Notes: generated by a model from the letters alone, not told the origin. DNA of 64,000 nucleotides from Runella limosa DSM 17973 (GCF_000482465.1 NZ_KI519423.1:94894-158893); one strand, 5' to 3'; counted from the first letter of the stretch, positions 53,923-62,957 are shown. Program-made: numbers and translations.

Positions 53923-54753
53923 TTACTTTGCTGTTATTTTTTCTGGCGCAAGCGGTGAATTTAAAGGCGAAAATTTAGGTAATCTCACCACCACCCTACA
54001 GCCTTTATTCAACCCTGTTTCATAGTCCACTTTGCCATTGATTACCCGCAGTCGCCCCTCAATACTATCAAGACCTAGCCCAGGTGACGGGCGCAAACGT
54101 ACATCGCTGAGGTCAAACCCCAACCCGTCGTCCTCCACCACAATGCAAAATTGCCGTGGAGGAAGTTCAATCTGAATGTGAACATTACGCCCCCCCGAAT
54201 GCTTGAGGGCATTGTTAATCAGCTCTTGTACTACCCTGTATAACATCAACTCGGTACGAGATTCCAACCGAAACTCTTCATCGCCAAGGCAATCAAACGT
54301 TACTTTCAGGGCTTGGTGAGAGTTACTTCTGGCAGCAAACTCCTGAATGGCCGCCGCCAATCCAAATCGCTCCAAAGTAGTAGGGACTAACTCACGACTA
54401 ATACGACGGACGTGGCTAATGGTTTCGTCGAGGGCTTCGCGCACTTGTTGGGCAAGGCGTTCGGCTTGTTCTTTTGAACCCAACTGGCTATACAACGCAT
54501 TGAAAGTTAGCTTTGTAACTGATAAAAGCGCCCCAATATCATCGTGTAAATCTTGGGCGATACGCCGCCGCTCGGCTTCCGTAGAAGCCATAGAAACCTC
54601 CAAGAGTTTCCGTTGAAACTCCGCCTCCATATCTTTGACGCGTATTCGCTGCTCAATCTGTTTGCGTTGGTAGTACATCACAAACACGACAATGAACATT
54701 GCCATGATAAGCATGATACTTGTCCCGATAACAATGGTATAAGACGGCTCCAT
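53923..54753 (-). CDS. Membrane histidine kinase (HisKA_3 type)
   Basis: The 276-residue kinase has one N-terminal membrane helix (about 7-28, TIVIGTSIMLIMAMFIVVFV), a short coiled linker, the HisKA_3 dimerisation helix with phospho-acceptor His70 (RRRIAQDLHDDIGALLSV), and a HATPase domain (VQELINNALKHSGG, VEDDGLGFD, GLGLDSIEGR). It has no extracellular domain of note, so it may sense through its membrane helix or a partner such as the multi-pass protein encoded upstream. An exact -7 box 35 bp before its start suggests the kinase/regulator pair has its own promoter. Confidence 0.9.
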   Translation of the reverse strand: MEPSYTIVIGTSIMLIMAMFIVVFVMYYQRKQIEQRIRVKDMEAEFQRKLLEVSMASTEAERRRIAQDLHDDIGALLSVTKLTFNALYSQLGSKEQAERLAQQVREALDETISHVRRISRELVPTTLERFGLAAAIQEFAARSNSHQALKVTFDCLGDEEFRLESRTELMLYRVVQELINNALKHSGGRNVHIQIELPPRQFCIVVEDDGLGFDLSDVRLRPSPGLGLDSIEGRLRVINGKVDYETGLNKGCRVVVRLPKFSPLNSPLAPEKITAK

Positions 54754-54787
54754 AGTGAAGGGGAAAACGACAGGCGTTATATGCAGT

Positions 54788-54795
54788 CAAAAATA
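54788..54795 (-). promoter_or_regulatory. -7 box before the histidine kinase gene
   Basis: On the minus strand TATTTTTG matches TAnnTTTG exactly; a transcript would start near 54780, about 27 bases before the start codon. No -33 TTTG at standard distance. Confidence 0.4.
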
Positions 54796-54866
54796 CGGAG
54801 AAAAACGGGGGAAGCTATATTTTTTTAGTAAACGGCATATATTTCTCTTTCATATAGCCAAAGCCT

Positions 54867-55529
54867 CTAACTAGGTCGAGGTTTCATATACCAAATGGCC
54901 ACCGCTAAGAAGATGTTGAATACAACCGATAATAAGGCATCTACTACCCAATATTGGTCCCTCAATTTCAAATCGTTGAAAGTGTTATTAATAAAAATAT
55001 ACGAAAATATAGTCCCAGAATAATAAAATAACGCCCCAGAACTAAACCAAAACAATGGCGACGAGCCTAGCTTAGGTTCGGGTAAGTATTTGAGGAGTTC
55101 AAAATAATAAATAAGAATTAGTAGTATGGTAAAACTTCCCGAAGCATGATAGGAAAAGTTATTAAAATTTATGGTCTTAACATCCAACAATGACTGTAAA
55201 TCCAAACACGCTATACCTACCGAAACCAACAATAACAATAGCGCGAGCCCTTTGAAGTAGCGGTTCTGAAAAGTTAAATAATACAAAACCGCTACTAAAA
55301 TGAAACTGATTAAATTGTACCAATTATATATGTAAATATTGTAAATGCCTATTCGTGCTAAAATAGACGTTATAACATTCCGCAACAACGTTAATAGTAC
55401 AAATCCCAAGACAATCTTATTGAGCTTATCCAAGTGGGCGATTGCCATTGTTTTAAACAACAACAAAGCAAAAACCACTGGAATTAGCACACTAAAATCA
55501 GCTATATGAGATATAAGTCGTTGAGTCAT
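54867..55529 (-). CDS. Multi-pass membrane protein, unknown function
   Basis: The 220-residue protein is nearly all membrane helices; I count six to seven (about 12-30, 38-60, 70-90, 93-110, 130-150, 160-178, 195-214). No enzymatic or transporter motif is visible. It begins 5 bp after the 127-aa gene upstream and precedes the histidine kinase by 113 bp. Membrane proteins of this size are often encoded beside HisKA_3 kinases in Bacteroidota (recollection), so it could be a sensing partner. Confidence 0.75.
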   Translation of the reverse strand: MTQRLISHIADFSVLIPVVFALLLFKTMAIAHLDKLNKIVLGFVLLTLLRNVITSILARIGIYNIYIYNWYNLISFILVAVLYYLTFQNRYFKGLALLLLLVSVGIACLDLQSLLDVKTINFNNFSYHASGSFTILLILIYYFELLKYLPEPKLGSSPLFWFSSGALFYYSGTIFSYIFINNTFNDLKLRDQYWVVDALLSVVFNIFLAVAIWYMKPRPS

Positions 55530-55534
55530 CCTTA

Positions 55535-55918
55535 TTATGGATTACAGAAGTTGGGACAAGGTAATCCGCCACCAGCGCCTCCTGGTTCCCCTTCTCCATC
55601 TTTTTCGCCTGTGGTGTCTATTTTAAATTTCATGTCGCGGCCAAGACCGTCGTCGCCAATTTGTACGGGTACCAAAAACAAGCGTGGTTGTTCGTTACCC
55701 ACTATCGAAAAATCAATTTCGCCTTCTTGGTTTTCGGGGGCGTGGCCGTAATAAATGCGAATCCCGTCGCAGCCTTCTACTTTGAGCAGTGTTTCAAGTA
55801 TCTCACGGCTAAAGTATTCGGCTTTGCGGAGGCTTTTATGGCCTTGGTTTCTTGCTTCAAAACTTTTACGTCCAAGTGCTATTTCTTTGACAGTGAAGAT
55901 TTTACCAGCTTTTTTCAT
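55535..55918 (-). CDS. Small protein with Gly-rich, CPNFC tail
   Basis: The 127-residue protein has no signal peptide. Residues 1-50 are a basic helical region (VKEIALGRKSFEARNQGHKS), 50-100 a likely alpha/beta core (CDGIRIYYGH, RLFLVPVQIGDDGLGRD), and the C-terminus is a flexible Gly/Glu stretch ending GGGLPCPNFCNP. Similar small proteins with a C-terminal CPxxC-like tail occur in Bacteroidota (from memory, unnamed). It is tightly linked, 5 bp, to a multi-pass membrane protein and upstream of a kinase/regulator pair. Function unknown. Confidence 0.7.
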   Translation of the reverse strand: MKKAGKIFTVKEIALGRKSFEARNQGHKSLRKAEYFSREILETLLKVEGCDGIRIYYGHAPENQEGEIDFSIVGNEQPRLFLVPVQIGDDGLGRDMKFKIDTTGEKDGEGEPGGAGGGLPCPNFCNP

Positions 55919-56277
55919 GAAGTTTGTAGGGTATTATTTATAGAACAAGTTGCAAGATATACTACCAGTCAGGGAAGTCCAAACCGTTAAATAAATTTTG
56001 ATAAGTAGAGTTACGCAACAAAAAAACGCGTATTTCTACGCTAAAATTTATCAGCTTTAGCCACGACCTTTGTAACGGGTTTGGTTGAATTAGCACTCAA
56101 AAGTGCCAACTTTTTCTCATAGGTTAGGTTAGAAGGAAAAAGCCGAAAACACTTGTTTTCGGCTTTTTTAGGTCTAAAGCGAAAAAAACAGTCGCTATTA
56201 TTGGCCTTTGGCAAAGAAAGATGTTTTTTTGTGCAACTTACGACGCTATCAAGCAGTCACGTCTTTTTCCTCAATTC
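55919..56277. other. 359-bp gap with orphan terminator
   Basis: This gene-free stretch between the 127-aa gene (minus) and the 251-aa gene (plus) holds an intrinsic terminator at 56137-56168 with no gene reading into it from either side. A small hairpin GCACT-CAAA-AGTGC lies near 56092-56106. A small RNA is possible; see findings. Confidence 0.4.
56137..56168 (+). terminator. Orphan intrinsic terminator
   Basis: AAAAAGCCGAAAACA (56137-56151) pairs with TGTTTTCGGCTTTTT (56154-56168); the real loop is probably six bases. The plus strand ends in six T, and the minus strand also runs into T5. There is no plus-strand gene between 55919 and 56137 that it could end. Confidence 0.7.
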
Positions 56278-57033
56278 ATGAACAAAAAATATCTACTCTA
56301 TTTATCATTAAGCACATTGCTTTTTGCTTTCTCATCCACCACATTTGCCCAAACCACCGCCCGCCTCGTCTCTTACGTAGATGTAGCAGGTGCATGGAAC
56401 AGCGCATCTTGGTCTGCCAATGCTCAGTACCATCAATACTTAAAAATTGACCGAAAAGGGTTATTTCAAGTAGGTTGGGGCATACGGGGCACTCATTTTC
56501 GCGGCAATGACCTCCCTTTTATCACCGCACCCGCGTCTCAATCTCGTGGAAAAACGGGTTTCAGTGCCTTGAGCGCTCCATTACTGCTGCGAAACATTGA
56601 TACATTACAAGTATCGGCGGGTATCACTTCCTTTAATTTTAACCTAGGAATACAGCTTTCGGTTTTTGATAAGGTAGATATTGGCGTAAATGCCGATATT
56701 CTTGGACTAGCCCTCGGAGGCAAAAAGTCGGGCTTTTATTCTTCTACAACGGGTTATAGCAAAGTAGATTCGCTCAATTTACACCAGACTTATCAACAAG
56801 CAAAGCCGACTTCGCCCAGTGTACAACTCCTTGGCGACAATGCCGTTGGCAACCTTACGACCGAAATTTATGCCCGTTTACACATTACCGAACGGCTGGG
56901 GCTAAAAGCTGGCTATGTCTTTAACACCAACGAGTACCGCACGTCCAACAAACAGCTTGTTGCCGATGTACGCCGTTTTCGGTATCGTTCAGATATGTTG
57001 CTGGTAGGAATTACGTTTAAAGTACTTCGGTAA
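56278..57033 (+). CDS. Outer-membrane beta-barrel-like protein
   Basis: The start at 56278 (MNKKYLLYLSLSTLLFAFSS) gives a signal peptide ending FAQ. The 251-residue product is rich in alternating strands with aromatic ends (YLKIDRKGLFQVGWGIRGTH, VSAGITSFNFNLGIQLSVFD, AGYVFNTNEYRTSNKQ, MLLVGITFKVLR), as expected for a small outer-membrane barrel. I do not recognise the family. It is transcribed alone and convergent with nadC, with a strong terminator between. Confidence 0.7.
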   Translation: MNKKYLLYLSLSTLLFAFSSTTFAQTTARLVSYVDVAGAWNSASWSANAQYHQYLKIDRKGLFQVGWGIRGTHFRGNDLPFITAPASQSRGKTGFSALSAPLLLRNIDTLQVSAGITSFNFNLGIQLSVFDKVDIGVNADILGLALGGKKSGFYSSTTGYSKVDSLNLHQTYQQAKPTSPSVQLLGDNAVGNLTTEIYARLHITERLGLKAGYVFNTNEYRTSNKQLVADVRRFRYRSDMLLVGITFKVLR

Positions 57034-57062
57034 TTTTCTAACAACCTTCCCGAATGTGAGTA

Positions 57063-57096
57063 ACCATCCCGAAAGTGAAAAAACTTTCGGGATGGT
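57063..57096. terminator. Bidirectional terminator before nadC end
   Basis: ACCATCCCGAAAGT (57063-57076) pairs perfectly with ACTTTCGGGATGGT (57083-57096) around GAAAAA. It separates the convergent 251-aa gene and nadC. The left arm is preceded by a near-copy TCCCGAATGTGA at 57048. Confidence 0.7.
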
Positions 57097-57099
57097 GTG

Positions 57100-57933
57100 C
57101 TAATATGCTTTTAGGCTCAAGTCCAAGCTTTTGATTTGGTGCGTCAAAGCTCCGCACGAAATATAATCGACGCCCGTTTCAGCTACGGCACGCAGTGTTT
57201 CTTCCCTGATTCCACCCGAGGCTTCGGTGGGATATTTGCCCGCCACTCGTTGAACCGCCGTGCGAAGGTCGTCGAGGCTAAAGTTATCGAGCATGATGCG
57301 CTGAACTTGTCCAATCTGCAACACTTGTTCTAACTCCGCAAGATTACGCACTTCAATTTCAATCTGTAGCTGTCGCCCCGTGCGTTGCAAATACGCATTG
57401 GCTTGGTTAATGGCAGCCTCTATTCCTCCTGCATAGTCCACATGATTATCTTTGATGAGAATCATGTCATACAGCGCGTATCGGTGATTCACAGCACCCC
57501 CAATTTTAACCGCCATTTTTTCAAATAAGCGAAAATTAGGCGTCGTTTTGCGCGTATCAAGTAGTTTGGTTGGTAGCCCATCCAGCAGCCGTACCAGCGA
57601 ATGGGTATAAGTAGCAATACCACTCATTCGTTGCATTGTATTGAGTACCAGTCGTTCTGCTTTCAAAATTGACTGGGCATCTCCACTGACATGAAGCACG
57701 ATGTCACCTTTTTTGATGGCTTGCCCGTCGTTGATAAACACTTCTACCTCCAACAGCGGGTCCACTTCTTCAAAAATGATTTTGGCAACCTCAACACCTG
57801 CCACAATACCGTCTTCTTTTACGAGCAAGCGCGCCCGTCGCTCCGCATCACGGGGGATGGTCGAGAACGAAGTATGGTCACCATCGCCTACGTCTTCGGC
57901 AAGGGCCAAACGAATGTAATCACGTATATCCAT
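57100..57933 (-). CDS. nadC: Nicotinate-nucleotide pyrophosphorylase (QPRTase)
   Basis: The 277-residue enzyme converts quinolinate and PRPP to nicotinate mononucleotide in NAD synthesis. Motifs: LAEDVGDGDHTS near the start, LNTMQRMSGIATYTH, LDTRKTTPNFRLFEKMAVK, NHRYALYDMILIKDNH (PRPP/quinolinate contact residues), IEIEVRNLAELEQV, IMLDNFS and EASGGI near the end. Length is normal for the family. It follows the GNAT gene by 51 bp and is probably co-transcribed with arfB and the GNAT gene. nadA and nadB are not in this window. Confidence 0.95.
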   Translation of the reverse strand: MDIRDYIRLALAEDVGDGDHTSFSTIPRDAERRARLLVKEDGIVAGVEVAKIIFEEVDPLLEVEVFINDGQAIKKGDIVLHVSGDAQSILKAERLVLNTMQRMSGIATYTHSLVRLLDGLPTKLLDTRKTTPNFRLFEKMAVKIGGAVNHRYALYDMILIKDNHVDYAGGIEAAINQANAYLQRTGRQLQIEIEVRNLAELEQVLQIGQVQRIMLDNFSLDDLRTAVQRVAGKYPTEASGGIREETLRAVAETGVDYISCGALTHQIKSLDLSLKAY

Positions 57934-57984
57934 ACCGCAAATGTGCGGGTTTTCGGGAGAATAAAAAAGCGAAGGGGAGGTTTT

Positions 57985-58530
57985 TCAGAACAGCTCTTTT
58001 TGCAGCACTACCATGCCTCGGAGCTCTGCACGTAGCCGACAAAACACTTCATCGTCAAGGCGTGTTGTCGCTATTTTCACAAAACCTGCTTTTTCGTAGC
58101 TATGAATCGTTTTTAGGGACGAATCCATGGCCATCAACCAAACCTTGTTGATACCCCATTGGCGCGCTTGCTCATCTACCCAAGCCATGGCTTTTTGACC
58201 CAGCCCAAGCCCTGTTGCTTCTTTGAGGAAATATATTTTTTCGAGGTATAAAAATGACTCTTTTGGCTGATTTTCAAACGGTGTTTTGTGTTTTACAAGT
58301 TTAAGAAAACCCACATTTTCACCGTTGAGCCGTACTGCAAAATATAATAAATCAGGATTTTCAAAATCGGCCTTGAGCGCATTGTCTCCGAAGCAGCGTT
58401 CCATGTACCATTCTATCCCTTTGGTATCATACCACAAGTGGGTATAATGAGGAAAATAAGTTCGAGAACCTAAATCTCGGATGGCCTCAAAATCATTAAG
58501 TTGCTGAATATCAAAGCTATTTTCTGTCAT
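57985..58530 (-). CDS. GNAT-family N-acetyltransferase
   Basis: The 181-residue protein has the GNAT acetyl-CoA-binding core: VGFLKLVKHKTPFENQ (strand pair), LYLEKIYFLKEATGLGLGQK (motif A with the Q/RxxGxG/A-type loop, GLGLGQ), WLMAMDSSLKTIHSYEKAGF (motif B). It should transfer an acetyl group from acetyl-CoA to an amine; the substrate is unknown. Its ATG directly abuts the TAA of arfB (TAAATG), so the two are translated from one message. Confidence 0.85.
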   Translation of the reverse strand: MTENSFDIQQLNDFEAIRDLGSRTYFPHYTHLWYDTKGIEWYMERCFGDNALKADFENPDLLYFAVRLNGENVGFLKLVKHKTPFENQPKESFLYLEKIYFLKEATGLGLGQKAMAWVDEQARQWGINKVWLMAMDSSLKTIHSYEKAGFVKIATTRLDDEVFCRLRAELRGMVVLQKELF

Positions 58531-58935
58531 TTATTCCGTAATTTTTCGACGCATTGCTTTGGTGTCTGACTGTCGCTGTTTTTCTTTCAGACGTTTTTCT
58601 ATCACTGCGGCAGAGGGTTTGGTTGCTTTGCGGGGTTTGGCTACTTCAAAGCATTTTTTGATAAGGTCATTAAATTTTTTGACTACTTTATCGCGGTTGG
58701 CCAACTGAGAACGTTCGGTTTGGTGGGTCAACACCAACACGCCTTCGGTCGTCAAACGATTGGCTAGTTTTTGTTGTAGAAGTTCGCGTTCAGTTTCGGT
58801 CAGTAGCAGCGATTGCGAGACGTCAAAACGCAGCTCAACTTTGGTCTCGACTTTATTGACATTTTGCCCGCCCTTGCCTCCACTGCGAGCAGTTTGAAAG
58901 ACAAGTTCGGAATGGAGTTTTATTGGGTCAAACAT
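58531..58935 (-). CDS. arfB: Alternative ribosome-rescue hydrolase ArfB
   Basis: The ATG at 58935 (MFDPIKLHSELVFQTARSGG) is used; an upstream in-frame start lacks family similarity. The 134-residue protein has the catalytic GGQ (ARSGGKGGQNVNKVETKVEL, residues 15-35) and the basic C-terminal tail (about 95-134, RKATKPSAAVIEKRLKEKQR) that inserts in the empty mRNA channel of stalled ribosomes. It hydrolyses peptidyl-tRNA on non-stop ribosomes. Length agrees with YaeJ/ArfB and is too short for a release factor. An exact -7 box lies at 58960-58967. Confidence 0.92.
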   Translation of the reverse strand: MFDPIKLHSELVFQTARSGGKGGQNVNKVETKVELRFDVSQSLLLTETERELLQQKLANRLTTEGVLVLTHQTERSQLANRDKVVKKFNDLIKKCFEVAKPRKATKPSAAVIEKRLKEKQRQSDTKAMRRKITE

Positions 58936-58959
58936 GATTAATTTCATTGAAATTTTGCA

Positions 58960-58967
58960 CAAAAATA
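58960..58967 (-). promoter_or_regulatory. -7 box before arfB
   Basis: On the minus strand TATTTTTG matches TAnnTTTG exactly; the transcript would start near 58953, giving a leader of about 18 bases. No standard -33 TTTG. Confidence 0.4.
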
Positions 58968-59057
58968 GCAGTTTGCAGCGCAAAGATTTGATAGAATACG
59001 ACTTTTCAGTAATTTGTCGCAACCAACACTCTTCCCAGCGTTATTTTCTTTGAACCG

Positions 59058-59651
59058 ATGGCACCTTTTGAGCGATTTTTAAAACTTCGACGGTTTGTGT
59101 TAGCCGAGCTTTCGCAGCAGCTCTCACCCAAGCTTACCTACCACGGGATTCACCATGTCCGTGATGTGCTATCGGTTTGTCGTCAGTATATTAAACGTCT
59201 TTCGCTCAGAGAGCCCGAGGCGGAACTTTTACTCACTGGCGCTCTTATTCACGATATAGGCTTTACCGAAACCTACCAAGGACACGAAGAGAAAGGCATT
59301 GAAATGGCCAAAGGACTACTTCCTAATTTCGGCTTCACCAGTATCGAAATCGTGCTTATTAGTGGACTTATTATGGCCACAAAAGTCCCCCAAGAACCGC
59401 TGACTATGCTAGAAAAAATCTTGTGTGACGCCGATTTAGACTATTTGGGACGTAGCGATTTTAACCCCATCAGCGAAAGTTTATTTCAAGAACTTCAAAA
59501 CATGGACATGCTCCACGACCGCACAAAGTGGGACGAAATTCAAATCAAGTTTTTGGAAGCGCACAAATACCATACTCCCTTTGCCCAAAAATACCGACAA
59601 CCCAAAAAGGAGCAACGGATCAAAGAAATAAAGGAACGACTTGGCACATAA
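59058..59651 (+). CDS. HD-domain phosphohydrolase
   Basis: The 197-residue protein has the metal-dependent HD signature: His32/33 (YHGIHHVRDV), HD pair at 65-66 (ALIHDIGFTE) and the downstream Asp (CDADLDYLG). HD proteins hydrolyse phosphate esters of nucleotides or signalling molecules; the substrate cannot be read from sequence. It stands alone, divergent from arfB and convergent with uvrB. Confidence 0.85.
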   Translation: MAPFERFLKLRRFVLAELSQQLSPKLTYHGIHHVRDVLSVCRQYIKRLSLREPEAELLLTGALIHDIGFTETYQGHEEKGIEMAKGLLPNFGFTSIEIVLISGLIMATKVPQEPLTMLEKILCDADLDYLGRSDFNPISESLFQELQNMDMLHDRTKWDEIQIKFLEAHKYHTPFAQKYRQPKKEQRIKEIKERLGT

Positions 59652-59681
59652 TGGGCGAACTGGCTTTGCTCTATTAGACTT

Positions 59682-61703
59682 TTATTCCTTCTTGAGTTTC
59701 TCCCGCAATTGCAATAGTTCGTCGCGATAACGGGCTGCTTCCAAGAAATTGAGTTCTTTGGCGGCGGCTTCCATTTTGCGCTGTGTTTCTGTAATTAGCT
59801 TTTCCAATTCGGGTTTTGCCATGTACTGCACCACTGGATCAGCAGCTACCCGAACCTCCTCTGGCTCTACGTAATAACGTTTTGCCGATGGTTTTGAATC
59901 GGCCACCGACGTTTGTTCCATGATGGCCTCGCGGCTCTTGAAGACCGTCTTGGGCGTAATTCCGTGTTCCGTATTGTATGTCATCTGAATCTCTCGACGG
60001 CGATTGGTCTCTTCAATGGCCTTTTGCATCGAGCCTGTCATACGGTCGGCATACATGAGCACTTTTCCGTTTTCGTTTCGCGCCGCCCGCCCAATGGTCT
60101 GAATCAGCGAACGAATATCCCGCAAAAAACCTTCTTTGTCGGCATCCATGATTGCTACCAACGACACTTCGGGTAAGTCCAAGCCCTCCCGCAAAAGGTT
60201 TACTCCTACCAGCACATCAAATGCGCCTAAGCGCAAATCACGCAAGATTTCGACCCGATCAAGGGTTTTTACTTCCGAGTGAATATACCGTCCTTTGATG
60301 CCTACCCGCTCCAAATACTTGCTCAACTCTTCCGCCATTCGTTTGGTCAAAGTAGTGACCAATACGCGTTCATTTCGCTTGACACGTTTGTCGATTTCTT
60401 CCAACAAATCATCAATCTGATTGAGGCTCGGACGCACTTGAATTTCAGGGTCAAGCAAGCCCGTTGGGCGAATAATTTGCTCTACCACCACGCCGTCCGT
60501 CCGTCGGAGTTCGTAATCGGCGGGAGTTGCACTCACAAAAATCGTTTGTCCCGCCAAGTTTTCAAACTCTTGAAAAGTCAGCGGGCGGTTGTCCATCGCA
60601 CTTGGTAAACGAAACCCAAAATCGACCAACGACTCTTTACGGGAGCGGTCGCCGCCCCACATCGCACGAATTTGGGGCATCGTCACGTGGCTTTCATCAA
60701 CGACCAACAAAAAATCTTCGGGGAAATAATCAAGTAAACAAAACGGCCGTTCACCTGGTTTGCGATTGTCGAAATACCGTGAGTAGTTTTCGATACCCGA
60801 ACAGTAACCCAATTCGCGCATCATTTCTAGGTCAAACTCCGTTCTTTCTCGAATTCGTTGGGCTTCCAGCAACCGCCCTTCTTTTTCAAAATAACTAATT
60901 TGCGCCACTAAATCGTCCTGAATATGGCGAATTGCATTTAGCAAAACGTCCCTTCCCGTCACGAATAAGTTGGCGGGAAAAATGGCCACCATCTTTTCGG
61001 ACGATATTTTTTTGCCGTTGGCGGGATTAATACGCTGTATTTCCTCGATTTCGTCACCAAAAAAAATGATACGATAGGCAAAATCAGCATAGCCAGGATA
61101 AATATCGACCGTATCACCTTTTACCCGAAAGTTTCCCCGTGCAAATTCGGCTTCCGTCCGACTATAAAGAATTTCCACCAAACGAAACAGAAACTGATTG
61201 CGGGTGATTTGCTCTCCAACGCCTACCCGCACGATACTTTTGCGGTATTCTTCGGGGTTTCCTGCACCATAAATGCACGATACCGACGCCACCACCAACA
61301 CATCTCTTCGCCCCGACATCAACGACGAAACCGTCGAAAGCCGAAGTTTATCAATCTCTTGGTTAATGGCTAAATCTTTCTCGATGTAAGTATTGGTCGT
61401 TGCAATGTACGCTTCGGGTTGATAATAATCGTAGTAGCTAATGAAGTACTCGACCGCATTGTTGGGAAAAAACTGTTTAAATTCTCCGTACAACTGGGCA
61501 GCCAGGGTTTTGTTGTGGCTCAACACCAGCGTAGGGCGGTCGATCTGCGCTACCACATTGGCAACGGTAAATGTTTTTCCCGAACCCGTTACCCCAAGAA
61601 GCGTTTGGGAAGGTTCTCCGTTCTGAATACCTTCCACAAGCTGTGCAATGGCTTGAGGCTGATCTCCAGTAGGTTGATAGGTGGAAATGATTTCAAATGG
61701 CAT
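59682..61703 (-). CDS. uvrB: Excinuclease ABC subunit B
   Basis: The 673-residue protein is the DNA-damage-verification helicase of nucleotide excision repair. Motifs: Walker A GVTGSGKT at 37-44, the beta-hairpin [11 protein letters not shown] that probes the strand, [11 protein letters not shown] (motif II), [17 protein letters not shown] and [14 protein letters not shown] (helicase motifs), and the C-terminal UVR domain (about 630-670, [20 protein letters not shown]). Length is normal. A Bacteroidota-type promoter lies at 61737-61767. Confidence 0.97.
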   Translation of the reverse strand: MPFEIISTYQPTGDQPQAIAQLVEGIQNGEPSQTLLGVTGSGKTFTVANVVAQIDRPTLVLSHNKTLAAQLYGEFKQFFPNNAVEYFISYYDYYQPEAYIATTNTYIEKDLAINQEIDKLRLSTVSSLMSGRRDVLVVASVSCIYGAGNPEEYRKSIVRVGVGEQITRNQFLFRLVEILYSRTEAEFARGNFRVKGDTVDIYPGYADFAYRIIFFGDEIEEIQRINPANGKKISSEKMVAIFPANLFVTGRDVLLNAIRHIQDDLVAQISYFEKEGRLLEAQRIRERTEFDLEMMRELGYCSGIENYSRYFDNRKPGERPFCLLDYFPEDFLLVVDESHVTMPQIRAMWGGDRSRKESLVDFGFRLPSAMDNRPLTFQEFENLAGQTIFVSATPADYELRRTDGVVVEQIIRPTGLLDPEIQVRPSLNQIDDLLEEIDKRVKRNERVLVTTLTKRMAEELSKYLERVGIKGRYIHSEVKTLDRVEILRDLRLGAFDVLVGVNLLREGLDLPEVSLVAIMDADKEGFLRDIRSLIQTIGRAARNENGKVLMYADRMTGSMQKAIEETNRRREIQMTYNTEHGITPKTVFKSREAIMEQTSVADSKPSAKRYYVEPEEVRVAADPVVQYMAKPELEKLITETQRKMEAAAKELNFLEAARYRDELLQLREKLKKE

Positions 61704-61736
61704 ATTAATAGAAGAGGTATAAGCCTAGATAACATT

Positions 61737-61767
61737 CAAAATAGCCACAAAAGTTCTGTTTTTCAAA
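61737..61767 (-). promoter_or_regulatory. uvrB promoter
   Basis: On the minus strand TTTG (61767-61764) is followed by 20 bp and TATTTTG (61743-61737), one base short of the TAnnTTTG form. A transcript would start about 26 bases before the start codon. Confidence 0.5.
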
Positions 61768-61798
61768 GACAACTTACCCCCCCTTAAAAAAAAACATG

Positions 61799-61821
61799 GC
61801 CCCGTTCCAATGAAACGGGGC
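61799..61821 (-). terminator. Terminator just upstream of the uvrB promoter
   Basis: GCCCCGTT (61799-61806) pairs with AACGGGGC (61814-61821) around CCAATGA. On the minus strand the stem is followed by CATG and nine T. No gene upstream on that strand is visible before the divergent epimerase. Confidence 0.7.
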
Positions 61822-61973
61822 TAATGCCAAATTACCCTACTCTATTATATTAATTATTGTTTACACAAGCATCGTGCCAAACTTGTCCCAAAAACTGGAC
61901 AATTTTTTATTCCGCTACCGCAACGATTCCCCACCGCCGTTAGTTATGTTCAATATACCCTATCTTTATCACT

Positions 61974-62888
61974 ATGGCGGAAACTGTTTTAATTACTGGC
62001 GGAACGGGCATGATTGGCCGTCGTCTTACCACCCTACTCCTTGAAAAAGGCTATCAAGTGGCCTATTTAAGCCGAAAACAACAAAACAATCCAAACGTCA
62101 AAATTTACCGTTGGGATATTGAAAAAAAATTCATCGAAGAAGATGCCCTTCGTAAAGCCGACTACATCATCCATCTCGCTGGGGCTGGAATCGCCGACCA
62201 ACGGTGGACTGCCAGTCGTAAGCAAGAGATTATTCAAAGCCGTACCAAAAGCATTGAACTAATTGCGCGCAAACTTCAAGAGCGCCCTTACCACGTTAAA
62301 GCTTGCGTATCGGCTTCGGGCATTGGGTTTTATGGAGCCGATACGGGCGATGCGCGCGTATCCGAACAAACCCCTTCTGGAACTGATTTTGTGGCCCACG
62401 TGACGCGGCATTGGGAAAACGCCGTCGAACTGATTGACAATATTGGGATTCGTACAACAAAACTTCGTACGGGCATCGTCTTGAGTACAGAAGGAGGCGC
62501 GCTGCCCAAAATTGCGCTGCCCGTTCAGTGGGGCGTAGGTGCGCCACTTGCTTCGGGCAAACAATGGACTTCATGGATACACATAGACGATTTGTGCCGA
62601 ATGTACATCGAAGCCCTCGAAAACCCCACATGGCGTGGAGCTTATAACGCCGTAGCGCCCACGCCTGTGACGAACGCCGTCCTCACCCGTCAAATAGCTG
62701 AAGTGTTAGACCGCCCCCTTTGGTTGCCCAATGTTCCAAGTTTTGTACTCAAAGCTGTATTTGGAGAAATGGCCAACTTAGTCATTGGAGGAAATTACGT
62801 GCTCAATCACCGAATCAAGGCCGAAACCAACTTCACTTACCAATTTGAAGACCTAAAACAAGCCCTCAGCCACCTGTACGAAAAGTAA
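61974..62888 (+). CDS. TIGR01777-family NAD-dependent epimerase
   Basis: The 304-residue protein has an extended-SDR Rossmann fold (VLITGGTGMIGRRLTTLLLE, residues 4-23), the characteristic IHLAGAGIADQRWTASRKQE and the YGADTG segment of the YfcH/TIGR01777 family, and the C-terminal DUF1731-like block (VLNHRIKAETNFTYQFEDL). Substrate is unknown for the family. It is followed 69 bp later by a polysaccharide-biosynthesis epimerase but has its own upstream region. Confidence 0.9.
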   Translation: MAETVLITGGTGMIGRRLTTLLLEKGYQVAYLSRKQQNNPNVKIYRWDIEKKFIEEDALRKADYIIHLAGAGIADQRWTASRKQEIIQSRTKSIELIARKLQERPYHVKACVSASGIGFYGADTGDARVSEQTPSGTDFVAHVTRHWENAVELIDNIGIRTTKLRTGIVLSTEGGALPKIALPVQWGVGAPLASGKQWTSWIHIDDLCRMYIEALENPTWRGAYNAVAPTPVTNAVLTRQIAEVLDRPLWLPNVPSFVLKAVFGEMANLVIGGNYVLNHRIKAETNFTYQFEDLKQALSHLYEK

Positions 62889-62928
62889 ATTCTGGGTCAG
62901 TAAGTGAGGCTTATTGAAAATGATTTTT

Positions 62929-62936
62929 TACTTTTG
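62929..62936 (+). promoter_or_regulatory. -7 box before the CapD-type gene
   Basis: TACTTTTG matches TAnnTTTG exactly, 21 bp before the start codon. No standard -33 TTTG. Confidence 0.4.
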
Positions 62937-62957
62937 AAAAAGTACACTTTACCCAAT

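Noticed and set aside
61865-61879. Sigma-54 promoter as a firm feature
   Set aside because: The -12 element reads TTGT where TTGC is nearly invariant, so it is kept only as part of a hypothesis.
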